Origin: Candidatus Omnitrophota bacterium
GTDB taxonomy: Bacteria; Ratteibacteria; UBA8468; B48-G9; DSTR01
Reading direction: 5' to 3'
DNA length: 9,518 nucleotides
NCBI GenBank assembly: GCA_023818865.1
Contig: JAMWDF010000081.1
Span: 1 to 9,518, forward strand
The notes under the pieces are model-generated. The model was not told where the DNA came from. It saw only the letters and a list, made by a program, of their open reading frames with translations, and searched no databases. How positions within the stretch are numbered: position 1 is the stretch's first letter; every line of letters starts with the position of its first letter. The position numbers were made by a program, and so were the translations under genes. Positions 1-6,762 of the stretch are shown in pieces.

Positions 1-742
1 AGCAAACCTTTATAATCTGGTGGACTCGCTGCCGGCTGATATTGAATTTTTCGCCAATTTTTTTGCAACTCATCCTGGGAGAATTCCCAAATCCCCAGTA
101 AAGCTTTAAGATTTCAAACCAGCGAGAGGCATTCGCTCTCTTGTGCTTTTCCGCCAAACGCTTGAAGAAATCGTCTATCATATCCTCCCGCATTAACCTT
201 TCTGGAAACGAGAAACCAGGTTCGCTCGCCGGCAGTTCTATCTCTGTTGGACCTTCGTCTTCCTCAAATCTCGCTGCCCTGGTCACTCTCAATGGCGGCT
301 TATAGCTCCAGATTTTCTTCACTAATCTTAGGGGGAGTTTGGTTAGTCTTGCCACTTCCTCTACCGTTGGGTTCCGACTTTCAGTTTGCCGAATCTGTTG
401 TCCGGCATATGCCACCTTTCTGATCAGGTTTTTTTCCCTTTCTGGTACCTTAACAAATTCACTATTAATCGCTCTTAAGATGTAACGTCTCACCCAATAG
501 TAGGCATAGGTACTGAACTTGGTATTACGGCCAGGATGATACTTCTCTATAGCCTTCAACAACCCAATATTACCCTCTGAGACCAGGTCTTCCAGCCTAT
601 CCGGAGAAAAGGCATGTTTCTGCGCCAGAGACATAACTAGCCCCTGATGTCTCTGAACAATGAGAGCATTCGCTTTCAAATCTCCTGCCTGAGCGCGCTT
701 AACGAGCTTTTCATCGGAGAGACAATCGTAATTTATCTTCAT
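1..742 (-). CDS. Sigma-70 family RNA polymerase sigma factor, 3' end beyond window
   Basis: Reading the minus strand from the ATG at 742-740 gives 247 codons with no stop, running off the left edge. Residues 24-43 resemble sigma region 2.1. Residues 50-68 (LEDLVSEGNIGLLKAIEKY) match region 2.2, the core-polymerase contact. Residues 75-92 (KFSTYAYYWVRRYILRAI) match regions 2.3-2.4, which melt and read the -10 element. VKVPE at 98-102 starts region 3, and NPTVEEVARLTKLPL at 124-138 is the region 3 helix-turn-helix. An acidic linker follows (about 160-170). Residues 224-246, including KIGEKFNISRQRVHQIIK, form the region 4.2 helix-turn-helix for -35 recognition. Region 1.1 is absent, so this is a compact alternative-type sigma rather than a full RpoD. 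Region 4.1 is divergent. Only a few residues are probably missing. Its ATG overlaps the alaS stop as ATGA (742-739) and no good Shine-Dalgarno site precedes it, so translation is probably coupled to alaS. Its regulon is unknown. Confidence 0.88.
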   Translation of the reverse strand, partial: MKINYDCLSDEKLVKRAQAGDLKANALIVQRHQGLVMSLAQKHAFSPDRLEDLVSEGNIGLLKAIEKYHPGRNTKFSTYAYYWVRRYILRAINSEFVKVPEREKNLIRKVAYAGQQIRQTESRNPTVEEVARLTKLPLRLVKKIWSYKPPLRVTRAARFEEDEGPTEIELPASEPGFSFPERLMREDMIDDFFKRLAEKHKRANASRWFEILKLYWGFGNSPRMSCKKIGEKFNISRQRVHQIIKVC

Positions 743-3360
743 GTTGATTCAACAAGTTGGGTAACCTTTGCCTGAATAAGAGTTATATCTGTATCCTTCC
801 GCCCGCTTCCCTGAGCGAAGGTAGAACTACCTCCCCCACCACCTTTCATCAGAGAAGCTAACTGTTTCATTAAACTGCCGGCTGACAGCTTTTTCCGCAA
901 TGACTCACTGACCTTGATAACGACAAAAAGCTTTTCAGAAAAATCACTGGCTAAAACCACCACCGCCGGTGAAACTTTGCTTTCTATTTGGTCCGCTATT
1001 CGACCCAAGGTATCAACCTGCCATGTTTTTACTTTATTTACTACCAAGGCCACTTCTCCTGTGGCCGTTTTTACCCTTCTAACTTCTCCCAGTAATTTCT
1101 CCGCCTGATAATCAGCTAACACCTGTTCAGTCTCAATCAGCTGGCGACTCTTTTGCTCAGATTCTTCCTTTATTTTAACTATTCGCTCAAAAACTTTACT
1201 CCGCGGAATTCCCAGAAGATTTGCTGTCTTTTGCAAAATTTCTTCTCCTTGATTAATCCATTCAATGGCGGCCAACCTGGTAATGGCTTCTATTCTCCTT
1301 AGATTTTTGCCAACACTGGCGTAATTGATAATTTTGAAAAGACCAATCTGCCCAGTTGTTTCCACGTGGGTACCGCCACAAACCTCGGCATGATACTCGC
1401 CAGTCCGAACAGTCCGCACCACCTCCCCATACCGGTGGACAAAAAGCGCTAAACATCCTTCCCTGATGGCCTCCGCCAGAGGGACTTCTTTCACTGTTAG
1501 TCGGGTATCCTCAAAAATTTTTTCTTGGACAAGCTGTTCTATTTCTCTCAGTTTCTCTGAAGGTATATCTGTGTTACAAAAAAAGTCGAACCGGAGTCGG
1601 TCCGGCCCCACATAACTACCAGCTTGTCTGGTCTCTTTACCATATTGGGACCGAAGAACAAAGTGCAATAGATGCGTAGCCGTATGATTGGCAGCAATGG
1701 CTTTACGGCGATTCTCATCCACCCTGGCGGTCAGCTCCATACCAGGAGAAAGGTCAGCCACCGTCCCTTCTTTAAGCTGACCCCGATGATAAATCACGCC
1801 TTTTTCATCAATCTGGGTATCAACCACCTGGAAAACAACTCCTCGGCCGCTCACAAACCCTTGGTCTCCAACCTGACCTCCTTTCTCCGGATAAAAGGGG
1901 GTGGCCTCTAAAACCAAATCCAGTAATTCACTTCCCCTTTCTTTGTATACCGCCAGCAACCGAGAACTACAGGTAAGGGTTTCATACCCCAAAAATTTTG
2001 TCTCCGATACTTTCTCAGGCGCCACAACTACTTCTCGGTTTTCCTGGAAACTGGAACTGGCCCGCGACCTTTTTTTCTCTTCTTCCAAGCAATATTCAAA
2101 TCCTGGCCAGTCAATTGTTAAGCCTTCATTTTCCGCCAGCCTTGATAGCATCTCCCGACGAATTCCCAAAGTTCCGTAAAGCTTAAAGGCTACCTCCCCT
2201 GACAGTCTACCTCCACTTATTTCCTCCCGCTTGAGAAATTCTCTAAACTTGCGGGAAGCAGCCTCAGAACTCAAGTGAAATTTTTCTTCTTCGTCGCGAA
2301 GGGCAACCTCAATATCCTTCTGTCTCTCCTTCAACGTAGGATAAACCTCCTCCAGCTGATTGGCCACTACCGGAACCAGTCGGTAAAGAAATGGTTCAGC
2401 CAGATTAAGTTCAATACCTGCCACAGCCGCCCTTCTGATAATGTTTCTTAGGACGTATCCCCGACCCTCGTTCGCCGGTCTCAACTGCTCATCAAGGAGA
2501 AAAACGATTGCCCGAATATGGTCGCTAACGATCCGGAAAGGTACCTTTTTTTCTGGGTCTCTATAACAACAACCAGCCAGTTTTTCCAAGGCACAAATAA
2601 TTGGCCAAAAGAGGTCCGTCTCATAGTTGGTCTCAGTTCCCTGCAAAATTCTGGCGATTCTTTCCAGACCCATGCCCGTGTCTACTCCCCGCCGTTTGAG
2701 AGGGAGTCGGGAACCATCAGGCTGCTGATCAAATTGAGGAAAAACAAGATTCCAGAATTCCAAAAACCTACCGCAGTCGCAACCTGGGAGGCACTCACTC
2801 TTGCCACAAGACCTCTCGGCCCCAAAATCATAATAAAGTTCCGTACATGGTCCGCACGGACCTGTATCCCCGGCTGGGCCCCAGAAATTATCTTTCGCTC
2901 CCAGCCCGATTATCCGGTCCGGAGAAAGAAAACACTTCCATAAATTCATAGTTTCTTCATCGTCCTTGTAATAAGAAACCCAAATTTTTTCCTGGGGAAT
3001 TGCCAGGATATCGGTAACAACCTCATACGCCCAAGCAATTGCCTCTTTCTTGAAATAATCGCCAAATGAAAAATTGCCCAGCATTTCAAAAAAAGTGTGA
3101 TGTTTGGGACTTATCCCCACCATCTCCAAATCACTATCCTTCCCGCCAGCCCGCAAACTTTTCTGACAACTGGTGGCCCGGCGATAGGGCAAGGGGGTAT
3201 CCGTCGCCCACAACTTTTTAAACTGAACCATGCCTGCATTGGTGAAAAGAAGAGTAGGATCATCTACAGGCAGCAAACTGCTACTGGGTACTATCTGGTG
3301 GTCGCGACTGGCAAAAAATGTCAAGAATGCTTTTCTAATTTCGGAACTTTTCTTGATCAC
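739..3360 (-). CDS. alaS: Alanyl-tRNA synthetase
   Basis: Class II synthetase that charges tRNA-Ala with alanine in the cytoplasm. At 873 residues it is full length. The catalytic core shows TNAGMVQF at 40-47, the motif 2 region from RATSCQKSLR (61-70) to FFEMLGNFSFGDYF (90-103), GDTGPCGPCTE (164-174) and motif 3 GMGLERIA (229-236). Cysteines 185, 190, 194 and 196 form the CxxxxCxxxCxC insert found in a subset of bacterial AlaRS, a possible metal site. The editing domain, which clears Ser- and Gly-tRNA-Ala, keeps its zinc ligands: H559 and H563 (HTATH), then C661 and H665 (CGGTH). The C-Ala domain holds the glycine-rich segment at 840-844. The start is GTG, chosen because the N-terminus aligns with the family (SSEIRKAFLTFF) and a GAGGGAG site lies 7 nt upstream. 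The start lies inside the end of recX (26-bp overlap), and the stop overlaps the next gene's ATG. Confidence 0.98.
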   Translation of the reverse strand: MIKKSSEIRKAFLTFFASRDHQIVPSSSLLPVDDPTLLFTNAGMVQFKKLWATDTPLPYRRATSCQKSLRAGGKDSDLEMVGISPKHHTFFEMLGNFSFGDYFKKEAIAWAYEVVTDILAIPQEKIWVSYYKDDEETMNLWKCFLSPDRIIGLGAKDNFWGPAGDTGPCGPCTELYYDFGAERSCGKSECLPGCDCGRFLEFWNLVFPQFDQQPDGSRLPLKRRGVDTGMGLERIARILQGTETNYETDLFWPIICALEKLAGCCYRDPEKKVPFRIVSDHIRAIVFLLDEQLRPANEGRGYVLRNIIRRAAVAGIELNLAEPFLYRLVPVVANQLEEVYPTLKERQKDIEVALRDEEEKFHLSSEAASRKFREFLKREEISGGRLSGEVAFKLYGTLGIRREMLSRLAENEGLTIDWPGFEYCLEEEKKRSRASSSFQENREVVVAPEKVSETKFLGYETLTCSSRLLAVYKERGSELLDLVLEATPFYPEKGGQVGDQGFVSGRGVVFQVVDTQIDEKGVIYHRGQLKEGTVADLSPGMELTARVDENRRKAIAANHTATHLLHFVLRSQYGKETRQAGSYVGPDRLRFDFFCNTDIPSEKLREIEQLVQEKIFEDTRLTVKEVPLAEAIREGCLALFVHRYGEVVRTVRTGEYHAEVCGGTHVETTGQIGLFKIINYASVGKNLRRIEAITRLAAIEWINQGEEILQKTANLLGIPRSKVFERIVKIKEESEQKSRQLIETEQVLADYQAEKLLGEVRRVKTATGEVALVVNKVKTWQVDTLGRIADQIESKVSPAVVVLASDFSEKLFVVIKVSESLRKKLSAGSLMKQLASLMKGGGGGSSTFAQGSGRKDTDITLIQAKVTQLVEST

Positions 3361-3784
3361 GGTAGTGCTCCCTCAATCGCTCTATTGTCCAGGCAGAAAA
3401 ACCACGGCTCCTCAGTCGTAGTTCGGAAAAGTCTTTCTGGCACTTTCGCCTACATCTTTCTAAGTAATCTCTGGCGGCAGATAATTCCGCCTCATAGTCA
3501 AAGTTGCCAATCACCTGACTAATCACCTCTTTTTCTACTTTCCTTCTTTCAAGAAGATTTTTTATATACAGTAACCCTCGTCCACGTTTTAGTTGTTGTT
3601 CCACCAACTGGCTAACCAGTTGCTCTTCCCGTAGATATCCTTTCTCTAGTAGGTATTGCCTAACTTCTTTCCGGTCTTCAGCCCCGGCCCCTTTCTTTTC
3701 CAGACGAAAACTTAATTCATTCCAAGTGTAATCCCGTTGGCCAAGTAATTTCAGTCCATAAGCCAACCACTTTCTACTTTTCAC
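3335..3784 (-). CDS. recX: RecX, RecA-modulating regulatory protein
   Basis: RecX binds RecA filaments and limits their extension. The 149 residues are all-helical in appearance and fit three tandem three-helix RecX repeats: about 6-55 (LAYGLKLLGQRDYTWNELSF, then VRQYLLEKGYL), about 54-97 (QLVSQLVEQQLKRGRGLLYI, then LLERRKVEKEVI) and about 100-145 (ARDYLERC, then RSRGFSAWTIERL). The protein is slightly shorter than the E. coli one and strongly basic. The start is GTG at 3784-3782, directly after an in-frame TGA (3787-3785), so no longer form is possible. No good Shine-Dalgarno site is visible, only G-rich GGGTGGTGGCAGG, which suggests low expression. RecX usually follows recA directly; here a dehydrogenase gene and a 157-bp spacer separate them. 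The last 26 bp overlap the start of alaS. Assignment rests on repeat pattern and context. Confidence 0.88.
   Translation of the reverse strand: MKSRKWLAYGLKLLGQRDYTWNELSFRLEKKGAGAEDRKEVRQYLLEKGYLREEQLVSQLVEQQLKRGRGLLYIKNLLERRKVEKEVISQVIGNFDYEAELSAARDYLERCRRKCQKDFSELRLRSRGFSAWTIERLREHYRDQEKFRN
3368..3374 (-). promoter_or_regulatory. Ribosome binding site of alaS
   Basis: GAGGGAG on the minus strand, 7 nt before the GTG at 3360-3358. It lies inside the recX coding region and supports the GTG start, which has no nearby ATG alternative consistent with the conserved N-terminus. Confidence 0.75.
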
Positions 3785-3941
3785 TCAGCCTGCCACCACC
3801 CTTTTTCTGTTTATCGCTCAAGCCTCTTGGGTACGCAAAATTTAGATGGGCCTACAAGAAAAAGTGTTTCAAGTCTTTCTCATTTCAGCTTTTACCCAAA
3901 ACATTCTTAGTGAATAATACAAACCTGCTGCATTCTCCCAG
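3785..3941. other. 157-bp intergenic spacer upstream of recX
   Basis: This is the longest non-coding stretch in an otherwise packed gene run. Read on the minus strand it contains a weak hairpin, TATTC-ACTAA-GAATG followed by TTTT, soon after the dehydrogenase stop. That could be a poor terminator. A TTGAAA lies further on, but the best -10-like hexamer (TCTAAA) is 20 nt away, too far for a normal promoter. A perfect 7-bp inverted repeat, ttgggta at 3827-3833 and tacccaa at 3893-3899, flanks a 59-nt interior. No open reading frame of note is present. Transcription of recX-alaS-sigma may restart here, but no convincing promoter is visible. Confidence 0.5.
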
Positions 3942-5105
3942 TTATTTGACTTTTATCCACTGGCGTTTCCCAATGGATTCTTCTACCGCATTCAGCACTT
4001 CCTGGCATTTGACACCATCATGAAAATTGGGACTTGGATTTTGGCCAGAACTCACTGCTGAAATCAAATCGGCTACTAGGTTAACAAAGGATTCTCCGTA
4101 CCCAATGATATGCCCTGCCGGCCACCAACTTCCAGCATAAGGATGAGAACCGTCTGTCGCCAGAATTGTCCTAAAGCCTCTTTCTGCTTCAGGGTCATCC
4201 TGACTGTAGTATTGTAGTTCATTTAGATTTTCAAGGTTGAAAACGATACTACCTCGGCTGCCATTGATCTCAAAGCGCTGTCCATTCTTTCTTCCCGGAG
4301 CAAACCTAGTCGCTTCAAAAGAACCAATCACTCCGTTTTTAAATCGAGCCAGAAACAGAGTAGCATCGTCTACTGTGACCGGACCTTTCTTGTTAGATTT
4401 CTCTGTCACCACCAGCCCGGTGGTCAAATCGCCTTTTTCTTCAAGAATTGGCCTTTCACCAACGAAGGTTTGACTTAAGCCGATTACTTCGTCAAATTCT
4501 CCCACCAGATACCTAGCCAGGTCAATGAGGTGGGCATTCAAATCTCCGTGGGCTCCTGAGCCAGCAACTTCCTTTTGTAGTCTCCAGACCAAAGGGAATT
4601 CCGGATTAACAATCCAGTCTTGGAGGTAAACTGCCCGGATGTGATAGATTTTTCCTATCTTACCTTGTTGAATTAACTGGTGGGCCAACGCCACGGCCGG
4701 CAGTTTACGGTAATTGAAGCAAATCGCGTGTTTCACCCCATACCTTTCCACGGCATCCAGCATAGCATAAGCATCTTCCAAAGTAGAAGCCAGTGGCTTT
4801 TCACACAAAATGATTTTTCCTTCTCTGGCCGCTGCTATGACTATATCTTTGTGGGCATTAGGAGGAGTAACCACATCTATCAAGTCAATGTCCGGTCTCT
4901 TCACCACCTTTCTCCAATCCGTTTCATACTCCTGCCAACCGAATTTCCCCTGGGCTATCTTCAAAGGTTTCTCATTACGACCACAGATTATCCGCATGAC
5001 TGGACTGGCTGGAATGTCAAAAAATAATTTAACGTTATTATAGGCAAAAGAATGGGCTTTCCCCATAAACTTATATCCGATTAACCCGATCCTTATTTCC
5101 TTCAT
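3942..5105 (-). CDS. Gfo/Idh/MocA-family NAD(P)-dependent oxidoreductase
   Basis: A 387-residue member of the family that oxidises or reduces sugars, inositols and related polyols with a nicotinamide cofactor. The N-terminal Rossmann domain (about 1-125) begins IRIGLIGYKFMGKAHSFAY, where GLIGYKFMG (7-15) is the dinucleotide loop. CEKPLA (101-106) carries the conserved EKP with catalytic Lys103. The C-terminal domain (about 130-385) has GDLNAHLIDLARYLVGE (187-203), placing Asp188 and His192 where the family has its substrate-site Asp and His. It also has a WWPAGHIIGYGESF segment (327-340) and ends FHDGVKCQEVLNAV (361-374), typical of the family. No signal peptide is seen, so it should be cytosolic. 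The ATG follows AAGGAGGG by 7 nt. All core residues are present, so it is probably active. The substrate cannot be read from the sequence and the neighbours give no sugar pathway. Its place between recA and recX is unusual. Confidence 0.92.
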   Translation of the reverse strand: MKEIRIGLIGYKFMGKAHSFAYNNVKLFFDIPASPVMRIICGRNEKPLKIAQGKFGWQEYETDWRKVVKRPDIDLIDVVTPPNAHKDIVIAAAREGKIILCEKPLASTLEDAYAMLDAVERYGVKHAICFNYRKLPAVALAHQLIQQGKIGKIYHIRAVYLQDWIVNPEFPLVWRLQKEVAGSGAHGDLNAHLIDLARYLVGEFDEVIGLSQTFVGERPILEEKGDLTTGLVVTEKSNKKGPVTVDDATLFLARFKNGVIGSFEATRFAPGRKNGQRFEINGSRGSIVFNLENLNELQYYSQDDPEAERGFRTILATDGSHPYAGSWWPAGHIIGYGESFVNLVADLISAVSSGQNPSPNFHDGVKCQEVLNAVEESIGKRQWIKVK

Positions 5106-5112
5106 TTTATTT

Positions 5113-5120
5113 CCCTCCTT
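5113..5120 (-). promoter_or_regulatory. Strong ribosome binding site of the Gfo/Idh/MocA gene
   Basis: AAGGAGGG on the minus strand, 7 nt before the ATG at 5105-5103 in the 41-bp gap after recA. It implies independent, efficient translation of the dehydrogenase. No promoter-like hexamer pair is obvious in that gap. Confidence 0.75.
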
Positions 5121-5146
5121 GTTCTTTGTTACAGGTTGCCAATTTA

Positions 5147-6151
5147 CTATTTAGAAACTTTCTGGTTACTCCCGGTTCCGGCTTTCTCTCTGATTTCCTT
5201 CTCAATCTTGGCGGCTAAGGCTCCATCTTCCTTAAGATGCTTTAACACAGCTTCTTTGCCCTGGCCTAAAGCCTTATCCCCGTAATTGAAGTAAGAACCT
5301 TTTTTCTCAATCAATCCGTAAGAAAGACCTGCATCCAGCAGAGAACTTTCCCGGGAAATCCCCTGGCCGTAATAGATATCTATCTCTGCCTCCCGGAACG
5401 GCGGCGCCACTTTGTTTTTAACCACTTTAACCCGGACGGTACTGCCCACAATGTCATTCCCCACCTTGATACTTTCCAGTCGTCTTACCTCCAACCGAAC
5501 TGAGGCGTAAAACTTCAAGGCACGACCGCCTGGGGTAGTCTCAGGATTACCAAAAAAAACTCCAATTTTTTCTCTTACTTGGTTGATGAAAATAGCCGCT
5601 GTCTTTGATTTACTGATATATCCGGTAAGTTTCCTCAACGCCTGAGACATCAGTCTGGCCTGGAGCCCCATTACCGAATCTCCCATTTCTCCTTCCAACT
5701 CTGCCCGGGGAACCAGGGCGGCCACCGAATCAATCACCACCACATCAATGGCATTGCTTCTGATCAACGCTTCGGCAATCTCCAGCGCCTGTTCCCCAGT
5801 ATCTGGCTGACTAATCAACAAATCATCCAGATTTACCCCCAATCTTCTGGCATAAGCCGGGTCAAGCGCATGCTCAGCATCAATAAAGGCTACCTGTCCT
5901 CCTTTTTTCTGGGCCTCTGCCAGAATGTGTAAAGCCAGAGTCGTTTTGCCTGAGGCTTCCTGACCGAAGATTTCAATGATTCTTCCCCGGGGAATCCCAC
6001 CAACCCCCAGGGCCAGGTCAAGAGAAATAGCCCCGGTAGGAATCACTTCCACCTGAATATGCGCCTTTTCCCCCAATTTCATAATGGCGCCCTTACCAAA
6101 TTCTTTCTCTATTTGCTCAATCGCTAAAGACAACGCCTTATCCCGATCCAT
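5147..6151 (-). CDS. recA: RecA recombinase
   Basis: ATP-dependent strand-exchange protein that forms filaments on single-stranded DNA for homologous recombination and, where a LexA system exists, SOS induction. All core elements are visible in 334 residues: Walker A GQEASGKTT (63-71), catalytic Glu93 in DAEHALDP (91-98), Walker B VVVID (137-141), loop L1 around EGEMGDSVMGLQ (153-164), and loop L2 from NQVREKIG (190-197) through FFGNPETTPGG (199-209). The C-terminal tail (EIREKAGTGSNQKVSK) is short and basic, without the acidic tail of E. coli RecA. V160 occupies the position where many RecA proteins have His (MGDSH). The ATG is preceded by AGGAGGG at 4 nt. Only 18 bp separate it from thpR, with no SOS-type operator there, so it is likely co-transcribed with thpR and perhaps ilvBNC. 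Confidence 0.99.
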   Translation of the reverse strand: MDRDKALSLAIEQIEKEFGKGAIMKLGEKAHIQVEVIPTGAISLDLALGVGGIPRGRIIEIFGQEASGKTTLALHILAEAQKKGGQVAFIDAEHALDPAYARRLGVNLDDLLISQPDTGEQALEIAEALIRSNAIDVVVIDSVAALVPRAELEGEMGDSVMGLQARLMSQALRKLTGYISKSKTAAIFINQVREKIGVFFGNPETTPGGRALKFYASVRLEVRRLESIKVGNDIVGSTVRVKVVKNKVAPPFREAEIDIYYGQGISRESSLLDAGLSYGLIEKKGSYFNYGDKALGQGKEAVLKHLKEDGALAAKIEKEIREKAGTGSNQKVSK

Positions 6152-6155
6152 ATTG

Positions 6156-6162
6156 CCCTCCT
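6156..6162 (-). promoter_or_regulatory. Ribosome binding site of recA
   Basis: AGGAGGG on the minus strand, 4 nt before the recA ATG (6151-6149), filling most of the 18-bp gap after the thpR stop. It fixes the start and leaves no room for a separate promoter within the gap. Confidence 0.8.
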
Positions 6163-6169
6163 GGTCCCA

Positions 6170-6736
6170 TCATCCTGCAACTGGTTCCCCGAGAAAAAAG
6201 CTTTCCACTGTTCGATAAATCGGACCTTCTGGTTTCAATTGACTTTCTACCAGGGTTAACTCTCTCACTTCTGTCTCACCAAAAATAATTCCCTGCCACT
6301 CACTAATTAATTTTTCCAGTTCGCGCCAGGCAGGATACACCCGGAACCTGACCAAAGTAATGTGCTCCCGGAATTTACATTCCTGCCTAATTCCAAATTT
6401 TTCTAAGCCTTCTTCCAAAACTTCGTTGATTTTCTTTGGCCAGCCCTGCCCTTCTGCCCCTACCCATAAAAGTCTTGCTGCCCGCTTATCCGGAAAAACT
6501 CCTGCTCCTCTAACTACAAGTTTGAAAGTCGGGAAGAGCCTAGCTTGCTGCCTCAGGAAACCCTTAATGTCTTCCGCTTTCTCAGCAGGGGTTTCCCCAA
6601 TAAACTTGAGAGTCAAGTGAAGTTGGTCTGGATTGACTACTCTGGCCTCTGGGAAAGACTTAACAAGAACCTTCTGGGCATCAACTAAGGCCTCTTTGGT
6701 CTTCTCGGAAAGCCAGAAAGCCACAAACAGTCTCAT
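6170..6736 (-). CDS. thpR: RNA 2',3'-cyclic phosphodiesterase (LigT/ThpR family)
   Basis: Member of the 2H phosphoesterase superfamily, which opens 2',3'-cyclic phosphate ends of RNA. Some members were first described as 2'-5' RNA ligases. The 188 residues are the usual size. Both signature H-x-T-x motifs are present: HLTL at 40-43 in LHLTLKFIGE, and HITL at 125-128 in REHITLVRF. The start MRLFVAFWLSE and the ending LVESQLKPEGPIYRTVESF are typical of the family. It is a soluble cytosolic enzyme with no membrane segment. The ATG follows a weak GAGG at about 2 nt; the gap from ilvC is 26 bp. thpR next to recA is a familiar bacterial arrangement, often with cinA upstream. cinA is absent here and ilvC takes its place. 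The physiological RNA substrate is unknown. Confidence 0.94.
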   Translation of the reverse strand: MRLFVAFWLSEKTKEALVDAQKVLVKSFPEARVVNPDQLHLTLKFIGETPAEKAEDIKGFLRQQARLFPTFKLVVRGAGVFPDKRAARLLWVGAEGQGWPKKINEVLEEGLEKFGIRQECKFREHITLVRFRVYPAWRELEKLISEWQGIIFGETEVRELTLVESQLKPEGPIYRTVESFFLGEPVAG

Positions 6737-6762
6737 TGCCTCAAGGAAAGCTTCAAGGGAAA

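Noticed and set aside
2518..2943. 141-codon plus-strand open frame inside alaS
   Set aside because: Antisense shadow of conserved AlaRS catalytic-domain codons; the translation has no recognisable motif and there is no ribosome binding evidence.
3097..3522. 141-codon plus-strand open frame across the alaS-recX junction
   Set aside because: Antisense to two well-supported genes; its composition looks like a reverse-frame translation.
3861..3890. Possible promoter before recX (TTGAAA with TCTAAA downstream)
   Set aside because: The 20-nt spacing is outside the normal 16-18 range and the -10 match is only four of six.
6741..6758. Direct repeat tcaagg, two copies 12 bp apart, in the ilvC-thpR gap
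   Set aside because: A six-base repeat in two copies is easily due to chance and partly overlaps the ribosome binding region of thpR.
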